Positions 1 through 11,410 of a stretch of 64,000 bases of DNA are shown piece after piece. The stretch is from the NCBI RefSeq assembly GCF_963576675.1, contig NC_088912.1:98919895-98983894 (forward strand). Direction: 5' to 3'. The position numbers and the translations under genes are program-made. A model generated the notes under the pieces. That model was not told the DNA's origin, did not search any database, and saw only the letters and a list, made by a program, of their open reading frames with translations. This DNA comes from Euphorbia lathyris. Lineage: Eukaryota > Streptophyta > Magnoliopsida > Malpighiales > Euphorbiaceae. Every line of letters starts with the position of its first letter. Within the stretch, counting starts at the first letter, position 1.

Positions 1-1389
1 ATGTCGATACACGGCAAAGGGTAGTTGTCCTTTGGACAAGCTTTATTGAGATTTGTAAAGTCGATACACATGCGGTATGATCCGCCCGCTTTTTTCACTA
101 ACACTACATTCGCCAACCATTATGTATAAAGTACCTCTTCAATGGCATCCGCCCGCTGGAGCTTGGTGATTTCTTCCTCTATCACTTTCTGCCTTTCAAG
201 GCCATGGTTTCTCCGTTTTTGGGCAACCGGAACCGCATCTTTGTCGATGTTGAGTTTGTGAGTGATCACATCTAGACTAATCCCAGGGAGGATCTCATCT
301 TTCCATGCAAAGACGTCTTCTGCCTCATGAAGAACCTTGGTGATTGCTTCTTTAATTTCTCCCTTGAGCCCTTTAGCCATTCGTGCCTGTTTTTCATCCG
401 CCATGAGGTACATCTCTGTTTCGCCCAAGGCCATTGTGACCAGTTCTTCCTCGTCCTCGTCCTTAGACTGTGGGCGAATCATTAGTGATGCTGAATACGT
501 CTCCTGAGCCACTTTTTGACTTCCTCTGATCATTACACCTCCCTTGACCGTGGGGATGTAAAGAGTTAGGTGGCGTATAGAAATAAGAGCTGCCGCCTCA
601 GAAATGAAGGGCCGCCCAAGGATGATATTGTAGGCTAACTGGCCATCCAGGATGGAGAATTCCAGATCGCCCTTCCAAACTTGATCTTCGTCAGCTAATT
701 CACAGTCTAATGTTACCTGGCCCTTTGTTTGAATGGTGTGTCCTGTGACTCCTAGGATATCCACTACAGTGGTTTCCACTTGGATTGGGTCGACCATAAG
801 CTTAGCAAATGCTCCTCTTGTGATGACATTGCACGAACTCCCGGTATCGATCATCACTCTTTTCATCTCCCAACCTTCCACCATCATAGTAATGACCAAG
901 GCATCCGCATGAGGAGAGATCTCTGGGCCAACATCTGCAAAAGGGCGATTAAGTGATGCCCTGTCAAGAGCAGTGGTCTTTGCCTTTTTCAGTACAGGTT
1001 GGTACCCAGGTCCGCCTGCTATGACATTGATGGTCCCTTTTCCTTTCTTTTTCGGGTCATCTCTGGATCTATCACCATCTCCCTTCTTGCCATCATTTTG
1101 GACGAACCGATCCAATTTGCCTCTCTCGATGAGACGTTCTATTTCTCTGGCTAACTCCCAACATGCGTCTGTGTCATGGCCATTTTTCCTATAGTATTTG
1201 CAATAATTTTTGGGATTTTTACCAGTGTTGGTGTACTCCCCCCTTTTGGTTCGGGGTATGAAATGCTCCGTTTATGCTGACTGTTCTCGATCCACATGAG
1301 CACTTCACTTTTAGAGGCATTGAGTGGCGTAAATGATGAAACAAATGCCGATTTGTTCTTAGAGCCTCTTCGCCGACCTCTAGAGGATG
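1..1389 (-). pseudogene. Element A (Ty3/gypsy, Tat type): end of gag, protease, start of RT, interrupted copy
   Basis: This is the downstream part of the outer retrotransposon A, read on the minus strand. Its upstream half lies at 11411-13577, beyond the insertion of element B. From right to left it encodes the end of gag, a C-H-H-C knuckle-like motif (YCKY..GHDTDACW), the protease with its IDTGSS active-site motif near 840, and the linker to RT. The first RT residues begin near 120 and run off the window. Compared with element B at the protein level it is nearly identical through the protease. A TAA stop lies at about 120-122, where B has a glutamine codon, so the copy is coding-dead at the RT boundary. 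It carries a six-G run where B has eight, and stays in frame there. The ORF from 1115 to 120 is the longest open part. Confidence 0.88.
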
Positions 1390-1876
1390 TGATAACATTG
1401 AGATATTATCCTAAGGACCAAAAGGGATATTCACTTAGAGAACGCCGCATATTAATCCCCAAAGGAGATCCGGCTGGCGGATCTCCACGATCCCGCTCAA
1501 AGAGATCCGCTGGCGAACCTATAAGGCGAATCTCCTCATTCACTTGATTCGTCACAGTAACCGCTAAAGCCGACTCGACCATAAAGGCCATTAATGAGCT
1601 ATCAATTGGCTAAACCGCCAGTTTAAAGATAACTTGTAACCGCCATTAATGGAACATTAATGGAGACTTTCTAGTTGCCGAAGGTTACAACTTCCTAACT
1701 ATATATAGCCTACATCCTTAGGCTATCAAGGTACACACACATTCTCACACCCTTTGTCAATTCAGTTTGCTCTCTTGTTCTACCTTACTGACTTTGGCAT
1801 CGGAGCTTCCCCCCTTCGAGCCCAACGACGCCCCCACAGGGACGGAAGTTGATAAGAATTTCTCTACTTGTCATCA
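1390..1876 (+). repeat. 5' LTR of element B
   Basis: The LTR begins TGATAACATT and ends TTGTCATCA. A TATA-like CTATATATAG lies at about 1698-1707, followed by a CA-rich stretch that could hold the transcription start. It is the same length as the 3' LTR at 10924-11410. Between about 1430 and 1600 it shows the repeated GGCGGATC/GCGGATC words found throughout this family. Confidence 0.93.
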
Positions 1877-1899
1877 ATTGGTGCGGTGAACGTGGAATC
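1877..1899 (+). promoter_or_regulatory. Primer binding site of element B
   Basis: Immediately after the LTR comes ATTGGTGCGGTGAACGTGG. TGG at 1879 pairs with a tRNA CCA end. The tRNA species was not identified. Element A has the diverged TAGTGCGGTGATCGTGG at the same place. Confidence 0.65.
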
Positions 1900-1940
1900 C
1901 TTAAACAAATAAAGGGTTTTCATTCACGGTTAGAAGAAAT

Positions 1941-3683
1941 ATGACAAATGGAGATCATAACCCCTCCACAGGGGTTGAAACACCACTAATAACTAGTGCC
2001 GGTCGCACCGATTCTAATGCTCCCCCAACGCAAGCTGAAAGTAGTATGCCCCCGGATGCATTCATCAACATGTGTGCAGAAGCTATAGGGGAAAAGTTTG
2101 GCCCAGAAACAGGTGATCGCCTACGGTCATTCATGACCATTCCCCCGTTTTGGAGTTTGCCGCCTTCATCTACAATATCTTCTTGGCCCCAGATGACTCT
2201 AGGACCAAACGCCCACAATTCTTCATTCCTCCAAGCCCATAATACGGAATCCATAGTAACCACCACGACGACGTTAGGAGAACGACCCATCAATCGCGAG
2301 TTATTTCCTGCTGGCGCAGGAGGGAGTCAAAGAACCACTCAAACTCTGGCGGGCGGATCCACTAGCTAGAGGATTGATCTGGGCAGGTCAGATATCCCAA
2401 GGCGACCGCGGATGAATCTCTCCTTGGGTGGATCGGAAGGATGAAAGCATAAGAAGCGTAGAAAGGAGAAAAGTAGGCGGTCTGAATCACCTTCGCCCCG
2501 AAGACCGAGATCCTCCCGTAAAGGCAGGTCACCCCCATCTACTGGACGTAGGCAGAGTAAAAGGCCAGTAGACACACCACATCCAAGTGGGCTGCCACCA
2601 CCACCACCACACCAGGGGAATGATGGGCATATTCCTTCAGGAGGCGCTGGAGGAGATAACGGTCAGGCTCCCCCAAGCGGAGGAGGTGGAGGTGGAGGCG
2701 GACATGGAGGCGGAGGTGGACGTGGTGGACGATCACCCTCGGATCCATCTTCGGGATCCAGCTCGTCATCTTCTCCAAGCAGATCTCCATGGAGGGGTCG
2801 TCCAAGGGCGGATCCGGAGAATTTTGACGACAGAGTTCGAGCTGCGGTGCTCCGCATGAATGAGGAGAATGCCAGGCATAACCCATTCGCCAATCGGGAT
2901 TTGCCCTTCACGGCTTGGATTGAAGCGGAGGAGACGGATAGGCATTTTAAAATACCTAATCTCGCTATATACACAGGTGCTGACAACCCGGAGGCACATA
3001 TCAGAAAATACCGAATACTGCTTCGCCTCAACCGTGCAACTGAGCCAGTGCTATGCAAAATGTTTGTCACCACGTTAGGAGGTCCCGCTTATGGCTGGTT
3101 CCAATCCTTGCCTCCTGGCTTGATAGATAGTTGGGACCAACTAAGCAGAGAGTTTTGTGCTAAATTCGCTGGCTGTATCCCTCCAGTGGTTAAATCCAGG
3201 AAGCTCTTTGAATTAAAGTAGAAGGCGAATGAATCCCTTCGAGATTATATAAACTCCTTCAACAATTTGTGTATACAAATTGTGTATGTAGATATCTCCA
3301 TGGCAGTGGAATCTCTGGTAAAAAATACCACTTGTAAAAGTTTACAGGAGGATCTAATTCGCAAGAAGCCTACCAGCATGGCAGAACTAATAGAGCGCTG
3401 TAAGGACTTTATGGAGGTGGATGACATTCGCCGCGAATCTCTATCTCCGCCTAGAAGGGACAAAGGCGATTCTCGCCCTCGAGATAGAGAAAAGGACAAG
3501 CACCAGGATTCCTCCTCTAGAAGTCGGCGAAAAGGTTCTAAGAACAAATCGACATTTGTCACCTCTTTCACGCCTCTCAATGCTTCTAAAAGTGAAGTGC
3601 TTATGTGGATCGAGAACAGTCAACACAAACGGAGCATTTCATACCCCGAACCAAAAGGGGGGGGAGTACACCAATACTGGTAA
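1941..3683 (+). pseudogene. gag: Gag of element B, broken
   Basis: The structural capsid polyprotein. The N-terminus (1941-2369) matches the intact-looking A copy at 13004-12453. The middle is glycine/serine/arginine-rich. A Retrotrans_gag capsid domain spans about 2847-3410 (PNLAIYTGADNPEAHIRKY, then WFQSLPPG, then WDQLSREFCAKF). A basic tail runs to about 3600. Breaks visible: an in-frame stop near 2367-2369, frame changes in the glycine-rich part, and a TAG at about 3219-3221 where A has glutamine. At 3657-3664 a run of eight G, against six in A, shifts the frame into protease. No functional Gag can be read. Confidence 0.88.
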
Positions 3684-6600
3684 AAATCCTAAAAATTATT
3701 GTAAATATCACAGGAAAAATGGCCATGACACCGATGCGTGTTGGGAGTTAGCTCGAGAAATTGAGCGTCTCATTGAGAGAGGCAAATTGGATCGGTTCAT
3801 CCAAAATGATGGCAAGAAGGGAGATGGTGATAGATCCAGAGAAGACCTAAAGAAGAAGGGAAAGGGTACCATTAATGTCATAGCAGGCGGACCTGGATAT
3901 CAACCAATGCTGAAAAAGGCAAAAACCACCGCTCTTGACAGGGCATCGTTAAATCGCCCCTTTGCCGATGTAGGTCCTGAAATCTCTCCCCATGCAGATG
4001 CATTGGTCGTTACTATGATGGTGGAAGGCTGGGAGATGAAAAGAGTGATGATTGATACTGGGAGTTCGTGCAATGTCATCACCAGAGGAGCTTTCGCCAA
4101 ACTCATGATTGACCCGATCCAAGTAGAGCCAACCGTGGTAGATATTCTAGGAGTGACAGGACACACCATCCAAACAAAAGGCCAAGTCACTCTGGATTGC
4201 GAGCTAGCCGACGATGATCAGGTTTGGAAAGGGGATCTGGAATTTTCTGTCTTGGATGGTCAGTTAGCTTATAATATCATCCTCGGACGGCCCTTTATCT
4301 CCGAAGCCGCAGCCCTTATCTCCATACGCCACTTAACGCTTTACATCCCCACGGCCAAGGGAGGTGTAATGATCAGAGGGAGCCAAAAGGTGGCTCAGGA
4401 GACGTATTCGGCATCACTAATGATTCGCCCCCAATCTAAGGAGGAGGATGAGGAGGAGCTCGTCACAATGGCCTTGGGCGAGACAGAAATGTACCTCATG
4501 GCGGATGAAAAACAGGTGCGAATGGCAAAAGGGCTCAAGGGCGAAATTAAAGACGCAATCACCAAGGTACTTCATGAGGCGGAGGATGTCTTTGCGTGGA
4601 AGGATGAGATCCTCCCCGGGATCAGTCCAGACGTGATCACTCACAAGCTTAACATTAACAAAGATGCAATTCCTGTAGCTCAGAAGCGAAGAAACCATGG
4701 GCTTGAAAGACAGAAGGTGATAGAAGAAGAGATCACCAAGCTCCAACGGGCGGACGCCATTAAGGAGGTACTTTATACTCAATGGTTGGCGAACGTCGTT
4801 TTGGTGAAGAAAGCAGGCGGATCCTACCGCATGTGTATCGACTTTACAGATCTTAACAAGGCTTGTCCCAAAGACAATTACCCTTTGCCATGTATTGACA
4901 TACTTGTGGACGGAACTGCTGGGCACGCTATGTATTCCTTTACAGACGTGAAGTCAAGTTATCATCAAATTCCCATGGAGCCTTCAGATAGAATCAAAAC
5001 CTCGTTCGTGACTCACCAAGCCACTTATTGCTTCAAAGTCATGCCCTTTGGGCTTAAGAACGCAGGAGCCACCTATCAGCGGATGATGAACAAGATATTC
5101 ACGGAAAGCAAGGGTGATAACTACTCAGTCTATGTGGATGACATGATCATTAAAAGCACAACCGTAGAAAGGCATGAAGATGATGTGAAGGAGGTACTGG
5201 ACGTACTCCGATGCCACAATATTAAGCTGAACCCAGAGAAGTGTACTTTTGGTGCAACATATGGAAAATTCTTAGGGTTCATGATCAGCGAGAAAGGAGT
5301 TAGCCCAAATCCTGACAAGGTTAAGGCTGTCCTAGAAATGCAAGCACCACGGAACATCAGGGAAGTGCAACGCCTTAATGGGCGGATCGTAGCCTTGGGC
5401 AGGTTTACCTCCTGTTCAGCGCGCAGATGTCAGCCCTTTTACGAAGTCATCAAGGAGCAAAAGTCATTCGAATGGAACGAGGATTGTGAAAAGGCCTTTG
5501 AAGGGATCAAACGGTTTCTCACGGAGCCGCCCATGATGAGTCGGCCGATGAAAGGTGAGGACCTTTACATGTACGTATCGGTAACGGATAAAGCTGTGTG
5601 CACGGTCATGATACGAGAGGAGGATGGCCAACAGTTTCCGATTTATTATGTGAGCAAGGTTTTAAAAGATGCCGAAACCCGATATTCTAAGCTTGATAAA
5701 ATGGCGATGGCTGTTGTCACCACAACAATCCGCCTTAGGCCATATTTTCAGGCTCATACTGTTGTAGTTCGAACGAATATACCAATGAGAAAGGTGTTGC
5801 AGAAACCGGACACTTCTGGAAGGTTGATGGAATGGGCAATTCGCCTTGGTGAATTCGATGTGAGATATGAAAGCAGGTCAGCTTTGAAGAGTCAGGTCTT
5901 GGCAGACTTCGTGAATGAATTCACCGAAGAGGGGATAGATCATCCCAAATCTCAAATGGAAGAGTGGACAATGTACACCGATGGTGCCTCCTCGGCGGAT
6001 GGAGCTGGCATAGGCGTTGTGATCAAGGGTCCCCAATACATAAAGTTACGATACGCAGCAAAATTGAATTTTCATGCAACTAATAATGCCGCTGAATATA
6101 AAGCTCTGGTATTGGGATTACGCCTACTCAAAGAAATCACCCCCGAGCGGATTGTGATCTACAGTGACTCCAAGCTAATGGTCAATCAAGTGATCAAGAA
6201 TTACGAGGTAAAAGATGATGTTTTGGCCAAATACGTAGCAGAAGTCAAAAAATTGCTAGATCACCTTGAGGCTAAAGAAACTAAATGGGAACTAATTCAT
6301 GTACCCCGGGGATCCAACACTGAGGCGGATCATTTAGCCAAAATGGCCTCTAGTGAGGAGAACTGGACGGACCCACAATGTCCCTTCAAAGTTAAAATAG
6401 CTCCAGCCTTCGCCTCGGAGGAAGTATCCCTGCTCACAACAGTAGAAGATGATTGGAGATCGGCCATTCGCCAATATCTGCTGGGTGGAACTCTACCTGA
6501 GGATAAGGAAGAGGCACGGAGGATCGTCAGAAAAGTGGCTTATTTCTCCATAATCAACGATGGTCTCTATAGAAAATCTTTTAGCCATCCTTGGTTGAAA

Positions 6601-7695
6601 TGCATCCTGCCAGAAGAAGGACGACAAGTCCTCAAGGAGATGCACGAGGGATCATGTGGGGCCCATGAAGCATCCGCCTCAATCTTGAAGAAATCCAGGT
6701 TAGCAGGATTTTATTAGCCAACGGCCGAACTTGATGCGCAAAAGTTGGTGGACACTTGCCATAATTGTCAGATTCATACGAATGAATCACATACTGCCAA
6801 GAATCTCCAGAGGCCCATCATAGAAGGACGGCCATTCGCCCTCTGGGGCATTGACATTGTAGGGCCATTCCCTCCTACCCGCCGGCAGAGGAAGTACGTG
6901 GTAGTGGTAGTAGATCACTTCACCAAGTGGGTAGAAGCCGAAGCTATTTCCTCCATCACTGCTGAACGAATGGTGGAATTTGTCAAGGACAACATCGTGG
7001 GAAGATATGGCGTCCCCCACACCATCATCACCGATAATGGAACACAGTTCAACTATGGCGAGTTCAAAACTTTCTGTGAGAAATTGGGCATTCTAAACAG
7101 ATTCGCCTCCGTTTACTATCCCCAATCCAACGGAATGACTGAAGTTACGAATCGGACGATCGTAAAAGGCATAAAAAAGAGATTAGGGGAGCATGATAAA
7201 AAATGGGCGGATCAGCTAACAAGCGTCTTATGGGCCTATCGCACAACTCCTAGAACGGCCACAGGAGAAACACCGTTCGCCCTCTCTCATGGTGTAGAAG
7301 CCGTGATCCCGATTGAGATACAGGTTCCAAGTGATAGAGTTGCCTTCTATTGTGAGGAGGACAACGGTGACAGGTTAAAGGAGAGTCTTGATCAAGTGGA
7401 AGATCGAAGAGACCAGGCCTACGTACGTATGGCGGCATACAAGCAGCGGATCGCCGCTTACCATGACAAAAATGTCAAACTTGTAGACCTAAATGTGGGT
7501 GATCTCGTGCTCCGTAAGGCCGAAAAAATCCAGTCTCGAGAGGGGAAGGGCAAGCTAGGGCTCACCTGGACGGGTCCGTATTAGATAGTGGACAACATTG
7601 GATTCGCCACATTTAAAATTCAAGACATGGAGGGAAACACATTGCCACGCACCTGGAACCTCCAAAATCACCGCAAATATCTTGTCAGAAAATAA
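3665..7695 (+). pseudogene. pol: Protease-RT-RNase H-integrase of element B, broken
   Basis: The frame from 3665 to 6717 is open. Visible in order: knuckle-like YCKYHRKNGHDTDACW (about 3700); aspartic protease IDTGSS (4051-4066); RT with CIDFTDLNKACPKDNYP, MPFGLKNAGATYQRM and YVDD (5131-5142); an RNase H-like segment (about 5560-5900); and a second, archaeal-type RNase H starting YTDGASSADG (5974). Integrase follows with an H-H-C-C zinc module (about 6640-6780), then D at GIDIVG, D at ITDNGTQF (about 7025) and E at GMTEV (7141). Two stops interrupt integrase: TAG at 6715 in a conserved FYW position and TAG at about 7582 in the C-terminal PY motif. Both stops fit G-to-A or C-to-T change. The open 3421-3660 stretch preceding it is the wrong frame of gag. 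Confidence 0.92.
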
Positions 7696-8357
7696 AGTGT
7701 ACATATGGTCTTGAGTACTCTTTTTCCTTTAGTAAGCTTTTTCCCATGTGGTTTTTCTTATTAAAGGTTTTAACGAGGCTCACATATAAGACATGCTTGC
7801 TGTAATAAAGCATTTATCCTATCAATAAACAAAAATTATTCCATTCTCTATGTTCTTTTTAAAGTTTTTCTTGCAGCAATATTAATATTCCAGTCTTAAA
7901 AAGAAGGGGGGCATCCAACGCTCTCCGCATTAAAAAGTATTGCTATCTCATAGCTACTTTTTTCTCCTCAGACATAGGAGAATCGATCTCATGAGCGGAT
8001 CCATCTCTGAGATGATCCCCATTTTAGATAGAGTTAAAACGATCCTTGGACGCAAGGTCTTTACAATCTCTTACATCCTTCCCAAAAAAGGATTCACAAG
8101 TCCTACGGGCGGATCACTTCACCTCAAAGACAGGTAGCAAATTGATCCGCTAGGCAGCTTTACTTCCTTCAATGGAATAAAACAGCTTCTAACCTTCACA
8201 AAGGTTCCCGCAATGGAGTATGGCTGGCCACCTACTCCAAAATAAATCCTAAATGCCTATATATTTACTTACGCAAACGTAACAGTAAAATAAATAGCTG
8301 CCATAAAGGATTAAACAGATTGTACTTAAAGATTTTTTACAAGTCAAAAGTAAACGA
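7696..8357. other. Spacer between pol and antisense gene of element B
   Basis: This is about 660 bp of AT-rich, non-coding DNA where the sense pol and the antisense gene converge. It probably carries the 3' untranslated region of the antisense transcript. It contains several GCGGATC words of the family. I see no gene. Confidence 0.6.
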
Positions 8358-10638
8358 CTAAGTAATAATGGGAGCATCCTCCTTTGCACTCTTCTCACTT
8401 GCGGCACTTGCTTGAGAAGCCTCCTTCTCCACAGCCTCAGATACGCCTACCAAGGGTACCTCATTTTCCACGGAAGATGTGGGACCAAGAGGAAGGGCGT
8501 TATCATTGATCGGTTCTTCACCCGCCTTGGGGGGCACTTCCTCAAGCTCCACTAGTTCGACATTAGTGGGGGGTTTGCTTTCTTCCATGGGTCCCTTCAT
8601 CCATCTCCGAACGTAGTCACGGAGGTAGTCCTTAGCGTCTGGCATTTTGTTATATTTGGCAACATCATCTAGGTCTGAGACGGTGAACTGTGGGTCTGTG
8701 AAATCAACCTCAGGATGCGCTAGAGAGAAGTACACCGTGAGTAGTTCGCCATAATAGAAAGCTTGCTCACCAGCCGTGTACTCTGCTTCTCTTATAGCCA
8801 CCTCATGGTTCTTAGCATCTGTCATGATCTTTTCCTTCAGCTTCTTGATCTCCATGTCTTTCAGAGCCAAGGCAGACGTGGTAGAGGCAATGTTTGCATT
8901 CGCAGAGGCGATGTTCGCATTGGCATCCGCTACCTCTTTCTCCAGCTTTTCAATGGTAGCCTTATCCGCCACGCTTTGAAGGAGCTCAGCCTCCATGGCA
9001 CGTATGCGAGTGTACATCTGTCAAAAACAAACAGTTTCATCAAAAGAAAAGAACAAAGGAACAACTTTTTCGGCGAAACGAAATCCTTTGTAGTCGGGGG
9101 GTTTACCGTGAGGAGCTCCGTTTTCCCCTTTTGTGTATGAATGGAACCAGGGATCTGGTTCTGATTCCTTTGCACTTCGCCCAACTGGCCCAGGGCCTCA
9201 TCTAAGTCGTTTATGATGGACTCATTCTCCAAAGATCCTTGGGCGCCATACTTGGCGGACCAGTATCCGCCCAGATCAGGCTTCGCCATCTGCACAAATA
9301 TTCAAGGATCAAAACTCAGATCCAAAATTTGATGAACAGGTAAAAAATAAAAGGGCAACCTACCTGTTCCATCTCCCCTACAGGCGTTGCGGACCTCATG
9401 GCATCCGCCATAAGCTTAGGGCCTCTAGTAACTATAGGCTTCCTCCTTTTTAGTGGCGGCTCAACCACTACTCCAGCGGGGCGCTTCCCGGCATCCTTTT
9501 GAGGATTCGCCGCTTGATCTTTCCTACGCGCCTCAGCCTCTAGAAACTTCCTACGCTTCTCTGCAATAGCGTGATTGGCCTTAGATAAACCCCTGCCAAA
9601 GAAAACAATAAAGTAATCAAAGTTCAAGAAGAAATAAAAGTTACCTTGGTCAAATTGCGCAATCTTGGAGTAAATGAACTGCTCCCCCTCTCGGCGAATC
9701 AACGGAATATCACTCATCATGAAGGCTAAAGCGTCCGCGTATGTCCATGCATCCGCCTTGACCTTCTTCATGAGCTCCGCCACCACTTCATCGCTATCGG
9801 TCAATATTCGCATATCGCCTGTCATGTGTAAAGGCTTGGGATTCCAAAACGAGGGAAAACCCAGTGATTCGCCCTCTTTTATCTTCACGTAGAAGAATTT
9901 CTCATCCCAGCAATGGACATTGGACATTTTGTCACTGAATGGCGAATACACTCCGAATTTGGCGAAAGTGAGATAAGACTCGGACTTTCGTTTTGAGGGT
10001 TTATGGAAAGCTCTAATGACACGACCCGTATATACCACTCCTAAATTTGAGGCGAGGTAGCAGTCTAAAGCGATATCCAACCAACCGTTCGGGTGTAGTT
10101 GGCTGGAAGTAATATCAAAGTAAGAGAGGATGTCCGCCATCATCTTTGGGAGAGGAAGTCGGAACCCTCTCTCTACATGACTACAATATACGGTCAGAAA
10201 ACCGCTAGGCGGACAGGAGGGTCGTTGATGAGCTGCGGCTAACTGAGTCTCGTAATTATCGATCCAAGGGAAGCGATTCGCCAGATCCGCTAGATCCGCG
10301 GCACTCATACGAGATGGAGTAGACTCCGCTCGAGGGTTATTTTTCCTAGGTTGGATAGAAGGAGAGGCCATTGTCTCCGGAAAACACCTGGACTTAACGA
10401 CCGGAGCAGTACCGGAGACAGAAGTAGAAAGAACTTGACTTCTGGTTGAACGAGTCTGATAGCGATTATGCACCGAGTTATACAACCCAGCTAAATCGGA
10501 GCTAATGGAGTCCTCAGAGGAAGACGAATTTGCCGATGACGAAGTGGTCCAACTAAAATTAACTACAATTTCAGGAGGAGGGGTCGAATTGAAAAGCTCA
10601 GAGGTTGATCTAGAAGATGATGAAGAACTCCTCAACAT
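8358..10638 (-). CDS. Antisense spliced extra ORF of element B (Transposase_28 / 'putative gypsy type transposon'-like)
   Basis: A minus-strand gene inside the retrotransposon, opposite to pol. Exon 1 is 10638-9364, exon 2 is 9289-9107 and exon 3 is 9017-8358. Both introns have GT-AG ends and phase 0: CAG/GTAGG to TGCAG/ATGG, and CACG/GTAAAC to GACAG/ATG. Together they give about 705 residues. Residues about 130-330 (GFLTVYCSHVERGFRLPLP, QLHPNGWLDIA, FFYVKIKEG, PLIRREGEQF) resemble the 'putative gypsy type transposon' family found in plant Ty3/gypsy antisense ORFs. The middle is basic (KRRKP), and the C-terminus is a coiled-coil-like alanine/glutamate stretch followed by an acidic tail. At 9593-9644 lies a 52-nt AT-rich stretch with GT-AG ends, read in frame as a phenylalanine-rich insert. 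If spliced it would shift the frame. Family placement is from motif memory; function is unknown. Confidence 0.72.
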
Positions 10639-10923
10639 TCAGAACAATTAGAGTAAGGAAAGATGAACTTACATGAAATCGAAAAGCTTTGAACTCTGAA
10701 ATTCCCAGAAAAAGCTTCGCGCAAATGAAAATGAAGACGGAATGGAAAAAGAGAGAGAGAGAAGGAAGAAGAAGGCGTCTTCTCTTTCTTTGAACAGAGC
10801 GCTCGTTACACGTGTCACTCTACGATTGGCATCGAACAGAGTGCTCATTAATGCAGGTAATCATGACGGCGCCCAGAAGCTCAAAAGCCCTAAAGGACTT
10901 TAAGGGAACTTTGGGGGGGCTTC
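10639..10923. other. Antisense gene leader and polypurine tract of element B
   Basis: On the minus strand this is a pyrimidine-rich (CTCTCT) leader upstream of the antisense start codon. On the plus strand it ends in AACTTTGGGGGGGCTTC directly abutting the 3' LTR. That matches a polypurine tract priming plus-strand DNA synthesis. Confidence 0.65.
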
Positions 10924-11410
10924 TGATAACATTGAGATATTATCCTAAGGACCAAAAGGGATATTCACTTAGAGAACGCCGCATATTAATCCCCAAAGGA
11001 GATCCGGCTGGCGGATCTCCACGATCCCACTCAAAGTGATCCGCTGGCGAACCTATAAGGTGAATCTCCTCATTCACTTGATTCGTCACTCTAACCGCTA
11101 AAGCCGACTCGGCCATAAAGGCCATTAATGAGCTATCAATTGGCTAAACCGCCAGTTTAAAGATAACTTGTAACCGCCATTAATGGAACATTAATGGAGA
11201 CTTTCTAGTTGCCGAAGGTTACAACTTCCTAGCTATATATAGCCTACATCCTTAGGGTATCAAGGTACACACACATTCTCACACCCTTTGTCAATTCAGT
11301 TTGCTCTCTTGTTCTACCTTACTGACTTTGGCATCGGAGCTTCCCCCCGTCGAGCCCAACGACGCCCCCACAGGGATGGAAGTTGATCAGAATTTCTCTA
11401 CTTGTCATCA
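10924..11410 (+). repeat. 3' LTR of element B
   Basis: A 487-bp direct copy of the LTR at 1390-1876. Substitutions include CGCTC/CACTC, AAGGCG/AAGGTG and CACAG/CACTC, about a dozen in all. It is followed at once by the GGATG target duplication and minus-strand gag of element A. Confidence 0.93.

Larger units (their letters stand above)
1390..11410 (+). mobile_element. Element B: full-length Ty3/gypsy Tat-lineage LTR retrotransposon nested in A
   Basis: A 10,021-bp element bounded by two direct 487-bp LTRs starting TGATAACATT and ending TTGTCATCA. The 5-bp GGATG just before the 5' LTR (1385-1389) is repeated just after the 3' LTR (11411-11415) and is the target-site duplication. Joining the flanks across the insertion restores continuous minus-strand gag sequence of sister element A, which proves the insertion order. 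Inside, in order, are a PBS, gag, protease, RT, a first RNase H-like region, a second (archaeal-type) RNase H, integrase, a spacer, an antisense spliced gene, a G-rich polypurine tract and the 3' LTR. The double RNase H and the antisense extra ORF are hallmarks of the Tat lineage. Coding is broken by several stops and a frameshift, so it is non-autonomous. By eye the two LTRs differ at about a dozen positions. Confidence 0.95.
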
